Source of the DNA: Thermoanaerobaculales bacterium
Lineage (GTDB): Bacteria > Acidobacteriota > Thermoanaerobaculia > Thermoanaerobaculales > Sulfomarinibacteraceae
Direction: 5' to 3'
Assembly: GCA_025456145.1 (NCBI GenBank)
Contig: JALOLD010000018.1
Coordinates: 1 to 64,000 of the forward strand
DNA: 64,000 nucleotides
Part shown: piece after piece, positions 24,863 through 33,428 of the stretch
Layout of the letters: every line of letters begins with the position of its first letter
Numbering within the stretch: position 1 is the stretch's first letter
The notes under the pieces: model-generated
What the model saw: only the letters and a program-made list of their open reading frames with translations
What the model was told of the DNA's origin: nothing
The model's database searches: none
Translations under genes and position numbers: made by a program

Positions 24863-27800
24863 ATGAACCGTTTCGATGGAACCGTCAAGCAGGGTCCGCA
24901 CCGCGATGGGCGGACCTGGTCGCGGCTCGCGGTCGCGACCGTCGTCGTCTTCGCGCTGGCCGGGCCCCTCGCCGCCCAGGAATCGACCGAGCTGACCCCC
25001 GAGGAGGAGCAGCTCCTCATCGAGCAGGCGATGCAGCGCTCGTTCGAGGGCGAGGTCACCGTCACCGGCTCGCTGATTCCCCGCGCCGACCTCACCGCGC
25101 TCAGCCCGGTCAGCATCCTCGAGATCCCGACCGAGCTGACCTACTCCGGTACGGTCCGCATCGAGGACCTGGTGCGGACGATGCCGCAGGCCTTCGCGGG
25201 CCAGAACTCGACGATCGCCAACGGCACCACCGGTACCGCGACCGTCGACCTCCGGCAGCTCGGCCCCGCCCGGACCCTGGTGCTGATCAACGGACGCCGG
25301 TTGCCCCCCGGAAACGCGTGGTTCTCGCCGGCGCCCGACATCAACGTGGTCCCGGCCCCGCTGGTCAAGCGGGTCGACGTGCTGACCGGCGGTGCGTCGA
25401 CGACCTACGGCTCCGACGCGGTCTCGGGCGTCGTCAACTTCGTCATGGACACCGACTTCGAGGGCGTCCGCGGCGGCGTGCAGTACGGCGGCTTCTACCA
25501 CGACAACAACAACGAGACCGCCCAGCGGATCAACGCGGAGTCGGAGTTCGACTACCCGACCGGCTACGACTTCGACGGCGAGGCGGTCAACGCCAACATC
25601 GCGGTCGGCGGCAAGTTCGCCGACGGCAAGGGCCACGCCGCGGCCTACATCGACTACCGCAAGATCGAGGGTCTCTTCAAGGGCCAGCGCGACTATCTCA
25701 ACTGCTCGGTCGCGGCGGGCGACGACGGCCCGTTCTGCGGCGGCTCGGGGACCAACCCGGCCGGACGGTTCCGTCCGTTCCGCGCCGACGGCTCCACCTA
25801 CACCCCCCGCGACTACTCGGTCGAGGGCAATCAGTTCGTCGCCGGCTTCCCGCTCTTCAACTACGCGCCCTACGTCAACATCCAGCGACCGGACGAGAAG
25901 TGGAACGCGGGCGTCTTCGCCAACTACGAGATCAACAAGCACTTCGACGTGTACATGGAAGTCATGTACATGAACAACGACAGCACGGCGGACATCGCGC
26001 CGTCGGGCAACTTCAACAACGTCGCCCAGATCAACTGCGACAACCCGATGCTCTCCCCGCAGCAGCACGACCTGCTCTGCGGCCCGGACAGCGGCTATGG
26101 CCCGACCGACTACGCCCAGACGTGGATCTTCCGCCGCAACGTCGAAGGCGGCCCCCGGCAGTACAACGACGGTCACACCAACATCCGGATGCTCGCCGGC
26201 GTGCGCGGCGCGATCGGCGAAAACTGGAAGTACGACTTCTACTACATGAACGGCCAGAACAACCAGTCCCAGTCTTTCAACGAAGACCTCAACGTGACCC
26301 GCATCGCCAACGCCCTCGACGTCATCGAGGACCCGGACACCGGCGAGTGGGTGTGCCGCAACGACGCCGGCAACGGCTGCGTGCCCTGGAACATCTTCGT
26401 CAACAACGGCAACCAGCTCGTCGATGATCCCCGCCAGGGCGTGACCCAGGCAGCGATCGACTACATGACGACCATTTCTGTGGCGTACGGCGTGACCTCG
26501 GTCGAGGTCATCAACCTCACCCTGACGTCCGACTGGGAGAACTACGGCATCGCGATCCCCGGCGCCAGCGAGGGCGTGCAGGCCGCGATCGGCGCCGAGT
26601 ACCGCGAGGAGTCCATGGTGTTCACCCCGGACGAGATCTACCAGACCGGCGCTGCCGGCAGCGGCGGCGGGACCCTGCCGATCGATGGTGGCTATAACGT
26701 GACCGAGGGCTTCATCGAGCTCCTCGTCCCGATCGTCCAGGACGTCAAGGGTGCCCAGGACCTCTCCCTCGAGCTCGGCTACCGCTACTCCGACTACTCG
26801 ACCGCCGGCGGCGTCAGCACCTACAAGGGCCAGCTGAGCTACGCCCCGACCGGGAGCTGGCGGCTACGCGGCGGCTACAACCGCGCCATCCGCGCCGCCA
26901 ACCTGTTCGAGCTCTTCCGGCCCCAGGGCTACAACCTGAGCGGCTCGACCGACATCTGCGCGGGCCCCACCCCGACCGCGACCCTCGAGCAGTGCATCCG
27001 CACCGGCGTGCTCCCCGAGCAGTACGGTTTCATCGCGGAAAGCCCGGCCCAGCAGTACAACACCCTCGAGGGCGGGAACCCGCTCCTCGACCCCGAGGTC
27101 GCCGACACCCTCACCGCCGGTGTCGTCTGGACCCCGCAGGGTATCCGCGGGCTGTCGATCACGCTCGACTACTACCAAATCGACATCGAGGAGGCGATCG
27201 GCTCCCTCGGCGCCGACGACATCATCCAGCAGTGCGCCAACACCGGCGACCCGCTGCTGTGCTCGCTGATCCACCGCGACAACCAGGGCACCCTGTGGGC
27301 GACCCCGGCCGGCTACACCGAGACCACCAACCAGAACATCGGGCTGGTCGAGGCCGAGGGCATCGACCTCAACGCCAACTACCTGCTCGGGCTCGGCGGC
27401 GCCGGCTACCTGGCGGTGGACCTGATGGGCACCTACGTGCTCGACAACACCTTCACCAACCCGCTCGTCAGCTACAGCTGCGTCGGGTACTTCGGCCTCC
27501 AGTGCGGCGGCCCGGTGCCCGAGTGGCGGCACCGCTTCCGCGCCACCTGGGAGAGCAACTTCCGGCTCAACCTGTCGCTCGCCTGGCGCTACCTCGGGGG
27601 CACCGACAACGACGACGCGAGCTCGGACCCCGACCTCGGCGACCCGGAAGCCATGCCGATCTGGGAGGTCAACGACATCGCCGAGATCGAGCCGTACAAC
27701 TGGTTCGACCTCGCGGCGTCCTACACCCTCCGCAACGGGCTCAAGTTCACCCTCGGTATCAACAACGTTCTCGACGAGGAGCCGCCGCTCGCGCCGGACC

Positions 27801-27886
27801 ACGCCGATCAGAATATCGTCAACCTGTACGCCCAGTACGAGCCGGCCGGCCGGTACATCTTCGGCAGCGTTCAGTTCAACTTCTAG
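24863..27886 (+). CDS. TonB-dependent outer-membrane receptor
   Basis: 1007 residues, with an AAAGGAGG site nine bases before the ATG. A signal peptide ends near residue 39 (VVVFALAGPLAAQ). The plug domain follows (EVTVTGSLIPRADL; LRQLGPARTLVLINGRRLPP; RVDVLTGGASTTYGSDAVSG; VVNFVMDTDFEGV). The rest is beta-barrel with alternating aromatic strands, ending in IFGSVQFNF, the terminal phenylalanine needed for BAM insertion. The pattern matches large TonB receptors of the SusC/FusA or peptide-siderophore type; the plug begins at the mature N terminus with no carboxypeptidase-like extension. Ligand unknown. Loops are unusually Asn- and Tyr-rich relative to the genome. It is followed by a strong terminator. 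Confidence 0.93.
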   Translation: MNRFDGTVKQGPHRDGRTWSRLAVATVVVFALAGPLAAQESTELTPEEEQLLIEQAMQRSFEGEVTVTGSLIPRADLTALSPVSILEIPTELTYSGTVRIEDLVRTMPQAFAGQNSTIANGTTGTATVDLRQLGPARTLVLINGRRLPPGNAWFSPAPDINVVPAPLVKRVDVLTGGASTTYGSDAVSGVVNFVMDTDFEGVRGGVQYGGFYHDNNNETAQRINAESEFDYPTGYDFDGEAVNANIAVGGKFADGKGHAAAYIDYRKIEGLFKGQRDYLNCSVAAGDDGPFCGGSGTNPAGRFRPFRADGSTYTPRDYSVEGNQFVAGFPLFNYAPYVNIQRPDEKWNAGVFANYEINKHFDVYMEVMYMNNDSTADIAPSGNFNNVAQINCDNPMLSPQQHDLLCGPDSGYGPTDYAQTWIFRRNVEGGPRQYNDGHTNIRMLAGVRGAIGENWKYDFYYMNGQNNQSQSFNEDLNVTRIANALDVIEDPDTGEWVCRNDAGNGCVPWNIFVNNGNQLVDDPRQGVTQAAIDYMTTISVAYGVTSVEVINLTLTSDWENYGIAIPGASEGVQAAIGAEYREESMVFTPDEIYQTGAAGSGGGTLPIDGGYNVTEGFIELLVPIVQDVKGAQDLSLELGYRYSDYSTAGGVSTYKGQLSYAPTGSWRLRGGYNRAIRAANLFELFRPQGYNLSGSTDICAGPTPTATLEQCIRTGVLPEQYGFIAESPAQQYNTLEGGNPLLDPEVADTLTAGVVWTPQGIRGLSITLDYYQIDIEEAIGSLGADDIIQQCANTGDPLLCSLIHRDNQGTLWATPAGYTETTNQNIGLVEAEGIDLNANYLLGLGGAGYLAVDLMGTYVLDNTFTNPLVSYSCVGYFGLQCGGPVPEWRHRFRATWESNFRLNLSLAWRYLGGTDNDDASSDPDLGDPEAMPIWEVNDIAEIEPYNWFDLAASYTLRNGLKFTLGINNVLDEEPPLAPDHADQNIVNLYAQYEPAGRYIFGSVQFNF

Positions 27887-27908
27887 ACCGGTCTTTCGAG
27901 GCTGATTC

Positions 27909-27937
27909 GGGCGGCCCCCCGCGGGGCCGCCCGTTTC
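27909..27937 (+). terminator. Rho-independent-type terminator of TonB receptor gene
   Basis: GGGCGGCCCC (27909-27918) pairs perfectly with GGGGCCGCCC (27923-27932) around a CCGC loop, followed by GTTTCC. It is the strongest hairpin in the window and sits 22 bases after the TonB receptor stop. Confidence 0.75.
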
Positions 27938-27982
27938 CCTGGCGGCCTGGTCCAGTGACGGCGGCTGCCGCCGGATCGTCTC

Positions 27983-28456
27983 CTACGGCATCAGCTCGAA
28001 CGACCAGCTCGCGCTCCGCGGCTCGCCGCCGTCGGTCCCGGCGATCTCGGCGTGGAGGGTCGAGCCCTCTCGCCGATAGACGATCGTCTGGGGAAAGTCG
28101 TGCTCCGGGTTGGCGAAGACCGCCCGCCGGTCGGCGAGCTCGGCGAGGGTGAACTCGGTGGCCGGGCAGCGTCCGTCCGGGCTCGCCAGGAGCACCAGGG
28201 CGCCATCGCGCTCCTCGATCCGGAGCAGCTCGAAGCCGGTGGTCCGGTCGCCCGAGACTGTCCGGTTGACCCCGAGCATGGTGCCGCCGGCCGGGCCGAG
28301 CCAACCCTCCTCGACGATCGTGGCGCCGCGCTCGAGCCGCCAGTGGCCGGCGATCCAGCCGAGATCGGCGATGGCGGCGGTGGGAGGCTCGGTCGACCCG
28401 GCCCATCCGGAGATCGTCGCCGCCAAGCTGAGAACGAGAAGAACGCGCAGCCGCAT
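27983..28456 (-). CDS. Secreted DUF6265 family protein
   Basis: 157 residues from the ATG at 28456, with GGGAGG eight bases upstream. A signal peptide (RVLLVLSLAATISGWAG) precedes a domain of about 120 residues: LGWIAGHWRLERGATIVEE, GPAGGTMLGVNRTV, FELLRIEERDGALVL and NPEHDFPQTIVYRR. This is the DUF6265 pattern, probably a lipocalin-like beta barrel; function unknown. It is convergent with the TonB receptor gene and lies 55 bases downstream of the Kef-type gene on the same strand. Confidence 0.8.
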   Translation of the reverse strand: MRLRVLLVLSLAATISGWAGSTEPPTAAIADLGWIAGHWRLERGATIVEEGWLGPAGGTMLGVNRTVSGDRTTGFELLRIEERDGALVLLASPDGRCPATEFTLAELADRRAVFANPEHDFPQTIVYRREGSTLHAEIAGTDGGEPRSASWSFELMP

Positions 28457-28511
28457 GGTCAACCTCCCTCGCCGCCTCGCCGGGCTCGCGCCGGATCTCG
28501 CGGACCGCATC

Positions 28512-30467
28512 TCACCCGTCGTCCGCGGTGAGCCCGCCGCCGAGCAGGCGCCGCACCCGGTCCTCGCACGCGGCGTCGGTCATGATGACGACCCGGTCGC
28601 CGGCACCGAGCACGGTGTCGGGCGACGGGTTGGCCTCGACCCCGGCGCTCCGCCGGACGGCGAGCACGGTCGCGCCGGTCGCCCGCCGCACCGCGAGCTC
28701 GCGCAGCGACCTCCCGACGGCGGCGGCGCCGTCGGCGATCTCGATCTCGGTCAGGTGGAGGTGGTCGCGGAGCTCCTCGAGGGCCGGATCGGACCGCTCG
28801 GCGCGGTGCGCGGCGCGCAGCGCCCCGTAGTGGCGGCGGCGCAGGGCCGACTTGTGCTCGAGGATCGCCGAGCTCGGTGCGCCGTACATCTCGAGCACCC
28901 GGCCGGTCAGCTCGAGCGAGGTCTCGAACTCCTCGGGGATCACCTGGTCGGCGCCGAGGGCCTCGAGCGCCTCGACCTCCTGGACGTAACGGGTCCGCGC
29001 GATCACCGTGGCGCCGGGCGCGAGGCGTCGCGCCGCCGCCACGACCTGGCGGGTGCTCGCGGCGTCGGGGATCGCGACGATCACGCCGCGCGCCCGGCCG
29101 ACCGCCGCGGCGCGCAGCACCGCCTCCTCCTCGGCGTTACCGAAGACCGCGTTCTCGCCGGCCTCGCGGAGCTCGGTGACGGTGTGCGGGTTGAGGTCGA
29201 CGATGGCGTGCGGCACGCCGATCGCGGACAGGGCCTGGTGGACGTTGCGTCCGTTGACCCCATAGCCGACGATCACCATGTGGTCGGCGAGACCGACGTC
29301 GGCGGCGATGCCGACCGCCCGGGCGGCGATCCGGTGGGCGAGGAAGGTGAGCCCCGGGGTGAGGAGCATCGTCGGCACGGCGATCGCCAGGAAGAGCTCG
29401 TACGCCGAGCCCGCGATCAGCCCCAGGCGGCCCGCCTCGGCGGCGACGACCAGCGAGAACTCGCCGATCTGCGCCAGGCCGAGACCGACGGCGGCCGCGA
29501 CCCTGAGGTCGCGGACCGAGGGCCAGGTCGAGACCGCGGCGAGGGCCGCCTTACCGAGGACGACGAGGGCGATCAGCCCGGCGCTGAGGGCCGGCCGGGC
29601 GAGCCACACCTGGGGATCGACGAGCATCCCCAGCGAGACGAAGAAGAGGCTGTTGAAGACGTCGCGCAGCGGGGTGATCTCGTCGACCATCCGGCTGACG
29701 TACCTCGACTCGGACACGACCATCCCGGCGAGGAACGCCCCGAGCGCGACCGAGAGCCCGAAGTGGCCGAAGACCATCGCGGTGCCGACCGCGACCAGAA
29801 CCGTGGTCAGGGTGAAGAGCTCGCGGCTGCCCGCGGCGACCACCCGCTCGGCGAGGGCCGGGAAGAGGACCCTCGCCCCGACCACGGTCAGGACGATGAC
29901 GCCGATCGCCCGTGCCAGGAACCAGACGATCTGCCGCGGGTCGCCGCCGTGGCCGGCGAGCAACGGCAGCGAGAGCATGATCGGCACGACCGCCAGGTCC
30001 TGGAGCAGCAGCACGCCGATCATCGCCCGGCCGTGGGCGCTCGAGGTCTTGCCCGAGCCCTCGAGCAGCCAGAGCACGAGGGCGGTGGAGGAGAGCGCGA
30101 CGACCATCCCCCAGGCCGCGGCCTCGGCGGCCGGCCGCCCGGCGGCGACCGCCACCGCGCCCGCCGCCGCCCCGGTCGACAGCACCTGGAGGGTCCCCGA
30201 CCCGAAGACCGTCCCCCGCATCCGCCACAGCTCGCCGATCTTGAGCTTGAGACCGACGGTGAAGAGCAGCAGCATGACGCCGATCTCGGCCACCCCCTCG
30301 ATGAGGCGCCGGTCGGTGACCAGCCCGATCCCGCCCGGACCGACCAGGATGCCGGCGACCAGGAAGCCGACCACCGGCGGGAGCCTGAGGCGGCGGAGGA
30401 CGAGCGCCGCGCCGACCGAGGCGGCCATCACGACGACGAGGTCGGCGAGGACTCCGTGCATCGGCAT
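28512..30467 (-). CDS. Kef-type monovalent cation:proton antiporter with RCK domains
   Basis: 651 residues. Residues 1-390 form the 12-13-helix CPA2 exchanger (LRLPPVVGFLVAGILVGPGG; FTVGLKLKIGEL; ALGAFLAGMVVSES). A TrkA_N/RCK_N domain follows, with nucleotide motif VIVGYGVNGRNV and DLNPHTVTEL, then a TrkA_C domain (ALRELAVRRATGATVLAVRR; VLGAGDRVVIMTDAA). The domain order matches KefB/KefC and YbaL. It should exchange K+ (or Na+) for protons under control of a bound nucleotide. The STAS-like gene ends only five bases upstream, so the two are co-transcribed. Confidence 0.9.
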   Translation of the reverse strand: MPMHGVLADLVVVMAASVGAALVLRRLRLPPVVGFLVAGILVGPGGIGLVTDRRLIEGVAEIGVMLLLFTVGLKLKIGELWRMRGTVFGSGTLQVLSTGAAAGAVAVAAGRPAAEAAAWGMVVALSSTALVLWLLEGSGKTSSAHGRAMIGVLLLQDLAVVPIMLSLPLLAGHGGDPRQIVWFLARAIGVIVLTVVGARVLFPALAERVVAAGSRELFTLTTVLVAVGTAMVFGHFGLSVALGAFLAGMVVSESRYVSRMVDEITPLRDVFNSLFFVSLGMLVDPQVWLARPALSAGLIALVVLGKAALAAVSTWPSVRDLRVAAAVGLGLAQIGEFSLVVAAEAGRLGLIAGSAYELFLAIAVPTMLLTPGLTFLAHRIAARAVGIAADVGLADHMVIVGYGVNGRNVHQALSAIGVPHAIVDLNPHTVTELREAGENAVFGNAEEEAVLRAAAVGRARGVIVAIPDAASTRQVVAAARRLAPGATVIARTRYVQEVEALEALGADQVIPEEFETSLELTGRVLEMYGAPSSAILEHKSALRRRHYGALRAAHRAERSDPALEELRDHLHLTEIEIADGAAAVGRSLRELAVRRATGATVLAVRRSAGVEANPSPDTVLGAGDRVVIMTDAACEDRVRRLLGGGLTADDG

Positions 30468-30472
30468 GATGG

Positions 30473-30880
30473 TCAGCCGCGGGTGTCGCCTTCCCGATTG
30501 CTGAGCAGCCAGCCGATCGCCCGGGCCTCGTTTGCGAACACCCGCAGGTTGAGACCCCGGTTGACCGCGACGGTCTCGAAAAAGCCGATCCGTGCCAGGT
30601 TGTCCGGACGGTCGAGGACGGCGGCTCGGACAATGCTGCGAACCCCCGCCTGCGCCGGGATCTGCCGGCCGGCGACGTCGAAGGTCTCGAGGGTGTCGAG
30701 ACCGCCCCGCATGGCCCGGATGTCGATGAGCACGCGGTCACGGCCCGATGAGGCGCACCGGGCGACGGTCTCGGCGGCCGCCGCCAGCAGTGTCTCCGGG
30801 GAACGGGTCCCACCGAGCACCGCGACGGCATAGCCGTCCCGCTCGACGATCTCGAGGCTCAGGTCACTCATCGTGCTCAT
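30473..30880 (-). CDS. SpoIIAA/STAS-like cytosolic protein
   Basis: 135 residues (ATG at 30880; a second ATG at 30871 is possible). Alternating strands and helices (LEIVERDGYAVAVLGG; ARCASSGRDRVLIDIRAM; LARIGFFETVAVNRGLNLRV; ANEARAIGWLLSN) resemble the SpoIIAA-like/STAS family, which in other bacteria act as anti-anti-sigma or small regulatory domains. No phosphorylatable Ser is obvious at the usual site. TACACT or TACGGT just before the ATG may serve as a -10 for a leaderless transcript. It is coupled to the antiporter gene five bases downstream, suggesting a regulatory role there. Confidence 0.65.
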   Translation of the reverse strand: MSTMSDLSLEIVERDGYAVAVLGGTRSPETLLAAAAETVARCASSGRDRVLIDIRAMRGGLDTLETFDVAGRQIPAQAGVRSIVRAAVLDRPDNLARIGFFETVAVNRGLNLRVFANEARAIGWLLSNREGDTRG

Positions 30881-30988
30881 CTTCAGTGTACCGTACCGGT
30901 CTCGCCGGTCGGCGCGGCCGCGCTCCGGCCCGGCTCGAGACCGCCGCCGCGTCCGCCCGCCGTCGATCGGAGGGCCCGGGCCCGGGGG

Positions 30989-30994
30989 TAGACT
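30989..30994 (+). promoter_or_regulatory. -10 element (TAGACT) of mtgA
   Basis: TAGACT-GGGGCC-GTG: the predicted transcription start is the first base of the GTG at 31001, so mtgA is probably leaderless. Confidence 0.55.
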
Positions 30995-31000
30995 GGGGCC

Positions 31001-31705
31001 GTGGCGGGGTCGAGGCGACGCCGGCGGTGGAGGAGGCGGCTGCTCGCCGTCGCGGTGCTCGCGGCGGTCGCGGGCGCGGTGTGGATCGTCGTCCGCTGGC
31101 CCGATGTGGCGGCCCTCGCCGAGCACGACCCGACGACCAGCGCTTTCATGGACGCCGCCCGGCGCCGGGGCGACCGGGTCGCGTGGCGCTGGGTGCCCTA
31201 CGACCGGATCTCGCCCGAGGTCAAGCGGGCGGTGGTCGCGGCCGAGGACATGAGCTTCTTCTCGCACCGCGGCTTCGACACCCACGAGCTGCGGCTCGCG
31301 GCGCGCGAGGCGGCCGAGGGCAAGCGGGTCCGGGGCGCCTCGACGATCACCCAGCAGCTCGCCAAGAACCTCTGGCTGTCGCCGTCGCGCTCGCCGCTGC
31401 GCAAGCTCGAGGAGGCGGTCCTGACCTGGCAGCTCGAGCGCTCGCTGTCGAAGCGGCGGATCCTCGAGCTCTACCTCAACGTCGCCCAGCTCGGCCCCGA
31501 GGTCTGGGGCGTCGGCGCCGCCGCCGAGCGCTACTACGGGGTGCCGTCCGCCTCGCTCGACGCCCAGCAGGCGGCCGAGCTCGCCGCCTCGCTGCCGCGG
31601 CCGAGCTCCTGGCACCCCGGGGTGACGAGCCGCGGTTACACGGCGGCGGTGGCGCGGGTGCGTGAGCGGGCGGCGCGTGCCGGCTGGCTCGACGAGCTGC
31701 TCTGA
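31001..31705 (+). CDS. mtgA: Monofunctional biosynthetic peptidoglycan transglycosylase
   Basis: 234 residues. An Arg-rich cytoplasmic tip and one membrane helix (LLAVAVLAAVAGAVWIVV) anchor a GT51 domain. The catalytic Glu lies in AVVAAEDMSFFSHRGFD. Motif II is RGASTITQQLAKNLWLSP, motif III is RKLEEAVLTWQLERSLSKRR, followed by ILELYLNVAQLGPEVWGVGA. There is no transpeptidase domain and the length fits MtgA. It polymerises lipid II into glycan strands at the inner membrane. Confidence 0.95.
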   Translation: MAGSRRRRRWRRRLLAVAVLAAVAGAVWIVVRWPDVAALAEHDPTTSAFMDAARRRGDRVAWRWVPYDRISPEVKRAVVAAEDMSFFSHRGFDTHELRLAAREAAEGKRVRGASTITQQLAKNLWLSPSRSPLRKLEEAVLTWQLERSLSKRRILELYLNVAQLGPEVWGVGAAAERYYGVPSASLDAQQAAELAASLPRPSSWHPGVTSRGYTAAVARVRERAARAGWLDELL

Positions 31706-31812
31706 GCGGTCGCGGCCCGGACGCCGGCGCCCCGGCGGGGTCGGCTCAGACCAGCAGCCGGCGGTCGCCCTGAGGGCGCACACCCCTCCGCGCCGACCCC
31801 GCGTTTGGTTCG

Positions 31813-31821
31813 TGCTATGTT
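31813..31821 (+). promoter_or_regulatory. Extended -10 promoter (TGCTATGTT) of Cys-rich repeat protein gene
   Basis: TG-C-TATGTT is an extended -10 element; transcription would begin near 31828, leaving a leader of about 60 bases to the ATG at 31887. No -35 is visible, as is common with extended -10 promoters. Confidence 0.5.
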
Positions 31822-31886
31822 CTCCGCGCTGGATACGGATCGAACCCGCCCCCGAGGGGTGCGCGGGTCAACCAAAGGAGGAGAGG

Positions 31887-32306
31887 ATGAAACGAGCTCT
31901 GTTGGTGACGGTGGCGGCGATGCTGGCGATGGGTGCGACCGGCGCCTGGGCCCAGGAGTCGATCATCGACGAGGTGATGACCTCGTGCGAGCCCGAGATC
32001 AAGGCCTACTGCAGCCAGGTGACGCCGGGCGAAGGCAGGTTGCTCGCGTGCTTCTATGCCCACGAGGACAAGATCTCGGGGCGGTGCCAGTACGCGCTGT
32101 ACGAGGCCGCCGCCCAGCTCGAGGCGTTCGCCTCCGCGGTGACTCACCTCGCGGTCGAGTGTCAGGACGACCTCCTGAAGCTCTGCGCCGAGGTCGAGCT
32201 CGGCGAGGGTCGGGTTGGCACCTGCCTGCTCGAGCACAAGACCGAGGTCAGCGAGGCCTGCCGCCAGGCGATCGACGACGTCGGGCTCGAGAAGGTCGAG
32301 GAGTAG
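31887..32306 (+). CDS. Secreted protein with two Cys-rich GLG1-type repeats
   Basis: 139 residues with a signal peptide (RALLVTVAAMLAMGATGAWA) and an AAAGGAGGAG ribosome site. The mature part contains two repeats with identical spacing C-x7-C-x12-C-x11-C (first Cys in TSCEPEIKAYC, second in VECQDDLLKLC). This is the pattern of the cysteine-rich repeat of Golgi apparatus protein 1 (PF00839), found also in secreted bacterial proteins. Eight cysteines imply four disulfides in the periplasm. Function unknown. The gene stands alone, between mtgA and the convergent thioesterase gene. Confidence 0.85.
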   Translation: MKRALLVTVAAMLAMGATGAWAQESIIDEVMTSCEPEIKAYCSQVTPGEGRLLACFYAHEDKISGRCQYALYEAAAQLEAFASAVTHLAVECQDDLLKLCAEVELGEGRVGTCLLEHKTEVSEACRQAIDDVGLEKVEE

Positions 32307-32456
32307 CCAGAACCTCCGCGCCCCTGCCCGGCTCGAACGCCAGGTCGGGGGTTTCGGGCGAGGATGACGCGTCCGGCGGTCGCCCGGAGGGTGCTCGGCC
32401 CGGGCGGCGCCGGGCGCGGTCGTGTCTCCCGCCGGTCCGGTTCGGGAACCGGCGGA

Positions 32457-32954
32457 TCAGCCGGGCTGCGGCGCCGGCTCGAGAACGAGGCAGGTCGAGG
32501 TCGCAAAGGCGTAGAGCCGGCCGGCGAGGTCCTCCATCCGCGCCTCGGTCAGCGCGGTCCGACGGCCGCGGTGGACGACCCTGCCGGTCGCGCGGAGCCG
32601 GCCGGTCTCGGGGCCGACGCCGCGCACCAGGTTCACCTTGAGCTCGAGGGTCGTGTAGCCGACGCCTGCGGGCAGCGTCGTGTGAAGGGCGCAGCCGAGC
32701 GGCGCGTCGAGCACCGCCGCGTACCAGCCGCCGTGCACCGAGCCGATCGGGTTGAAGGCCCACGGCCCGGCCTCGGCCTCGAAGACCGCGAGGCCGTCGC
32801 CGACCTCGACCAGCTCGAAGCCGAGGGTCGCACCGATCGGCACGGCGCGCCGCTCGGCGATCAGGCGGCGCAGGAAGTCGATGCCGGGCAGCTCGCGGGC
32901 CCGCCGGGCAAGGTCCATCGGGTCGTCCCAGGTGGTGGTGCGGGTGTTGTCCAT
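32457..32954 (-). CDS. PaaI-type hotdog-fold thioesterase
   Basis: 165 residues from the ATG at 32954 (site AGAGGAGAG). The hotdog core shows NPIGSVHGGWYAAVLDAPLG, the HGG-centred acyl-CoA thioesterase motif of the PaaI/4HBT family, followed by TTLELKVNLVRGV and GRLRATGRVVHRGRRTALTE. The first 30 residues are a helical extension. It should hydrolyse an acyl- or aryl-CoA thioester in the cytosol; substrate unknown. It diverges from the CoA-binding protein gene 100 bases away. Confidence 0.85.
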   Translation of the reverse strand: MDNTRTTTWDDPMDLARRARELPGIDFLRRLIAERRAVPIGATLGFELVEVGDGLAVFEAEAGPWAFNPIGSVHGGWYAAVLDAPLGCALHTTLPAGVGYTTLELKVNLVRGVGPETGRLRATGRVVHRGRRTALTEARMEDLAGRLYAFATSTCLVLEPAPQPG

Positions 32955-33053
32955 GTGCTCTCCTCTGCGACAGGGTCGCACAGCCGACCGGGTCGGGCGG
33001 CGCCGGCGTATGATCGTCGGTGACGGCCCGGTCGTCGGGCCGGGGAGCGCACG

Positions 33054-33428
33054 ATGAGCGAGGTTGGTCAGCGGGTCGTGGTGCTCGGCGCCAGCGACAA
33101 CCCCGAGCGGTACGCCAACATGGCGGTGCGTCGCCTGCTCGAGAGCGGCCACGAGGTGGTTCCGGTCAACCCCAAGCTCGAGCGGATCGGCGATCTCGCG
33201 GTGACGCCGAGCCTCGACCGAGTCTCCGGCCCGGTCGACACGCTGACCGTCTACGTCTCGCCCGCGGTCTCGGCGTCGCTCGAGGGCGCGATCGTCGATC
33301 TCGCGCCCGGTCGGGTGATCTTCAACCCGGGCGCCGAGAGCCCGGAGCTCGAGGCGGCCCTCGCCCGGCGAGGCATCCCGACGCTGCGGGCCTGCACTCT
33401 GGTGCTCCTCTCCACCGGTCAGTTTTGA
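33054..33428 (+). CDS. CoA-binding protein (YccU-like)
   Basis: 124 residues forming a single Rossmann-type CoA-binding domain: VVVLGASDNPERYANMA, VVPVNPKLERI, PVDTLTVYVSPA, VIFNPGAESPELEAALAR. This matches the stand-alone CoA_binding_2 family (YccU). A TATGAT -10 at 33009-33014 and a GGGGAG site support the start. The coding end overlaps the convergent acyltransferase gene by ten bases. The next-door thioesterase also handles CoA, but a functional link is only a guess. Confidence 0.85.
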   Translation: MSEVGQRVVVLGASDNPERYANMAVRRLLESGHEVVPVNPKLERIGDLAVTPSLDRVSGPVDTLTVYVSPAVSASLEGAIVDLAPGRVIFNPGAESPELEAALARRGIPTLRACTLVLLSTGQF

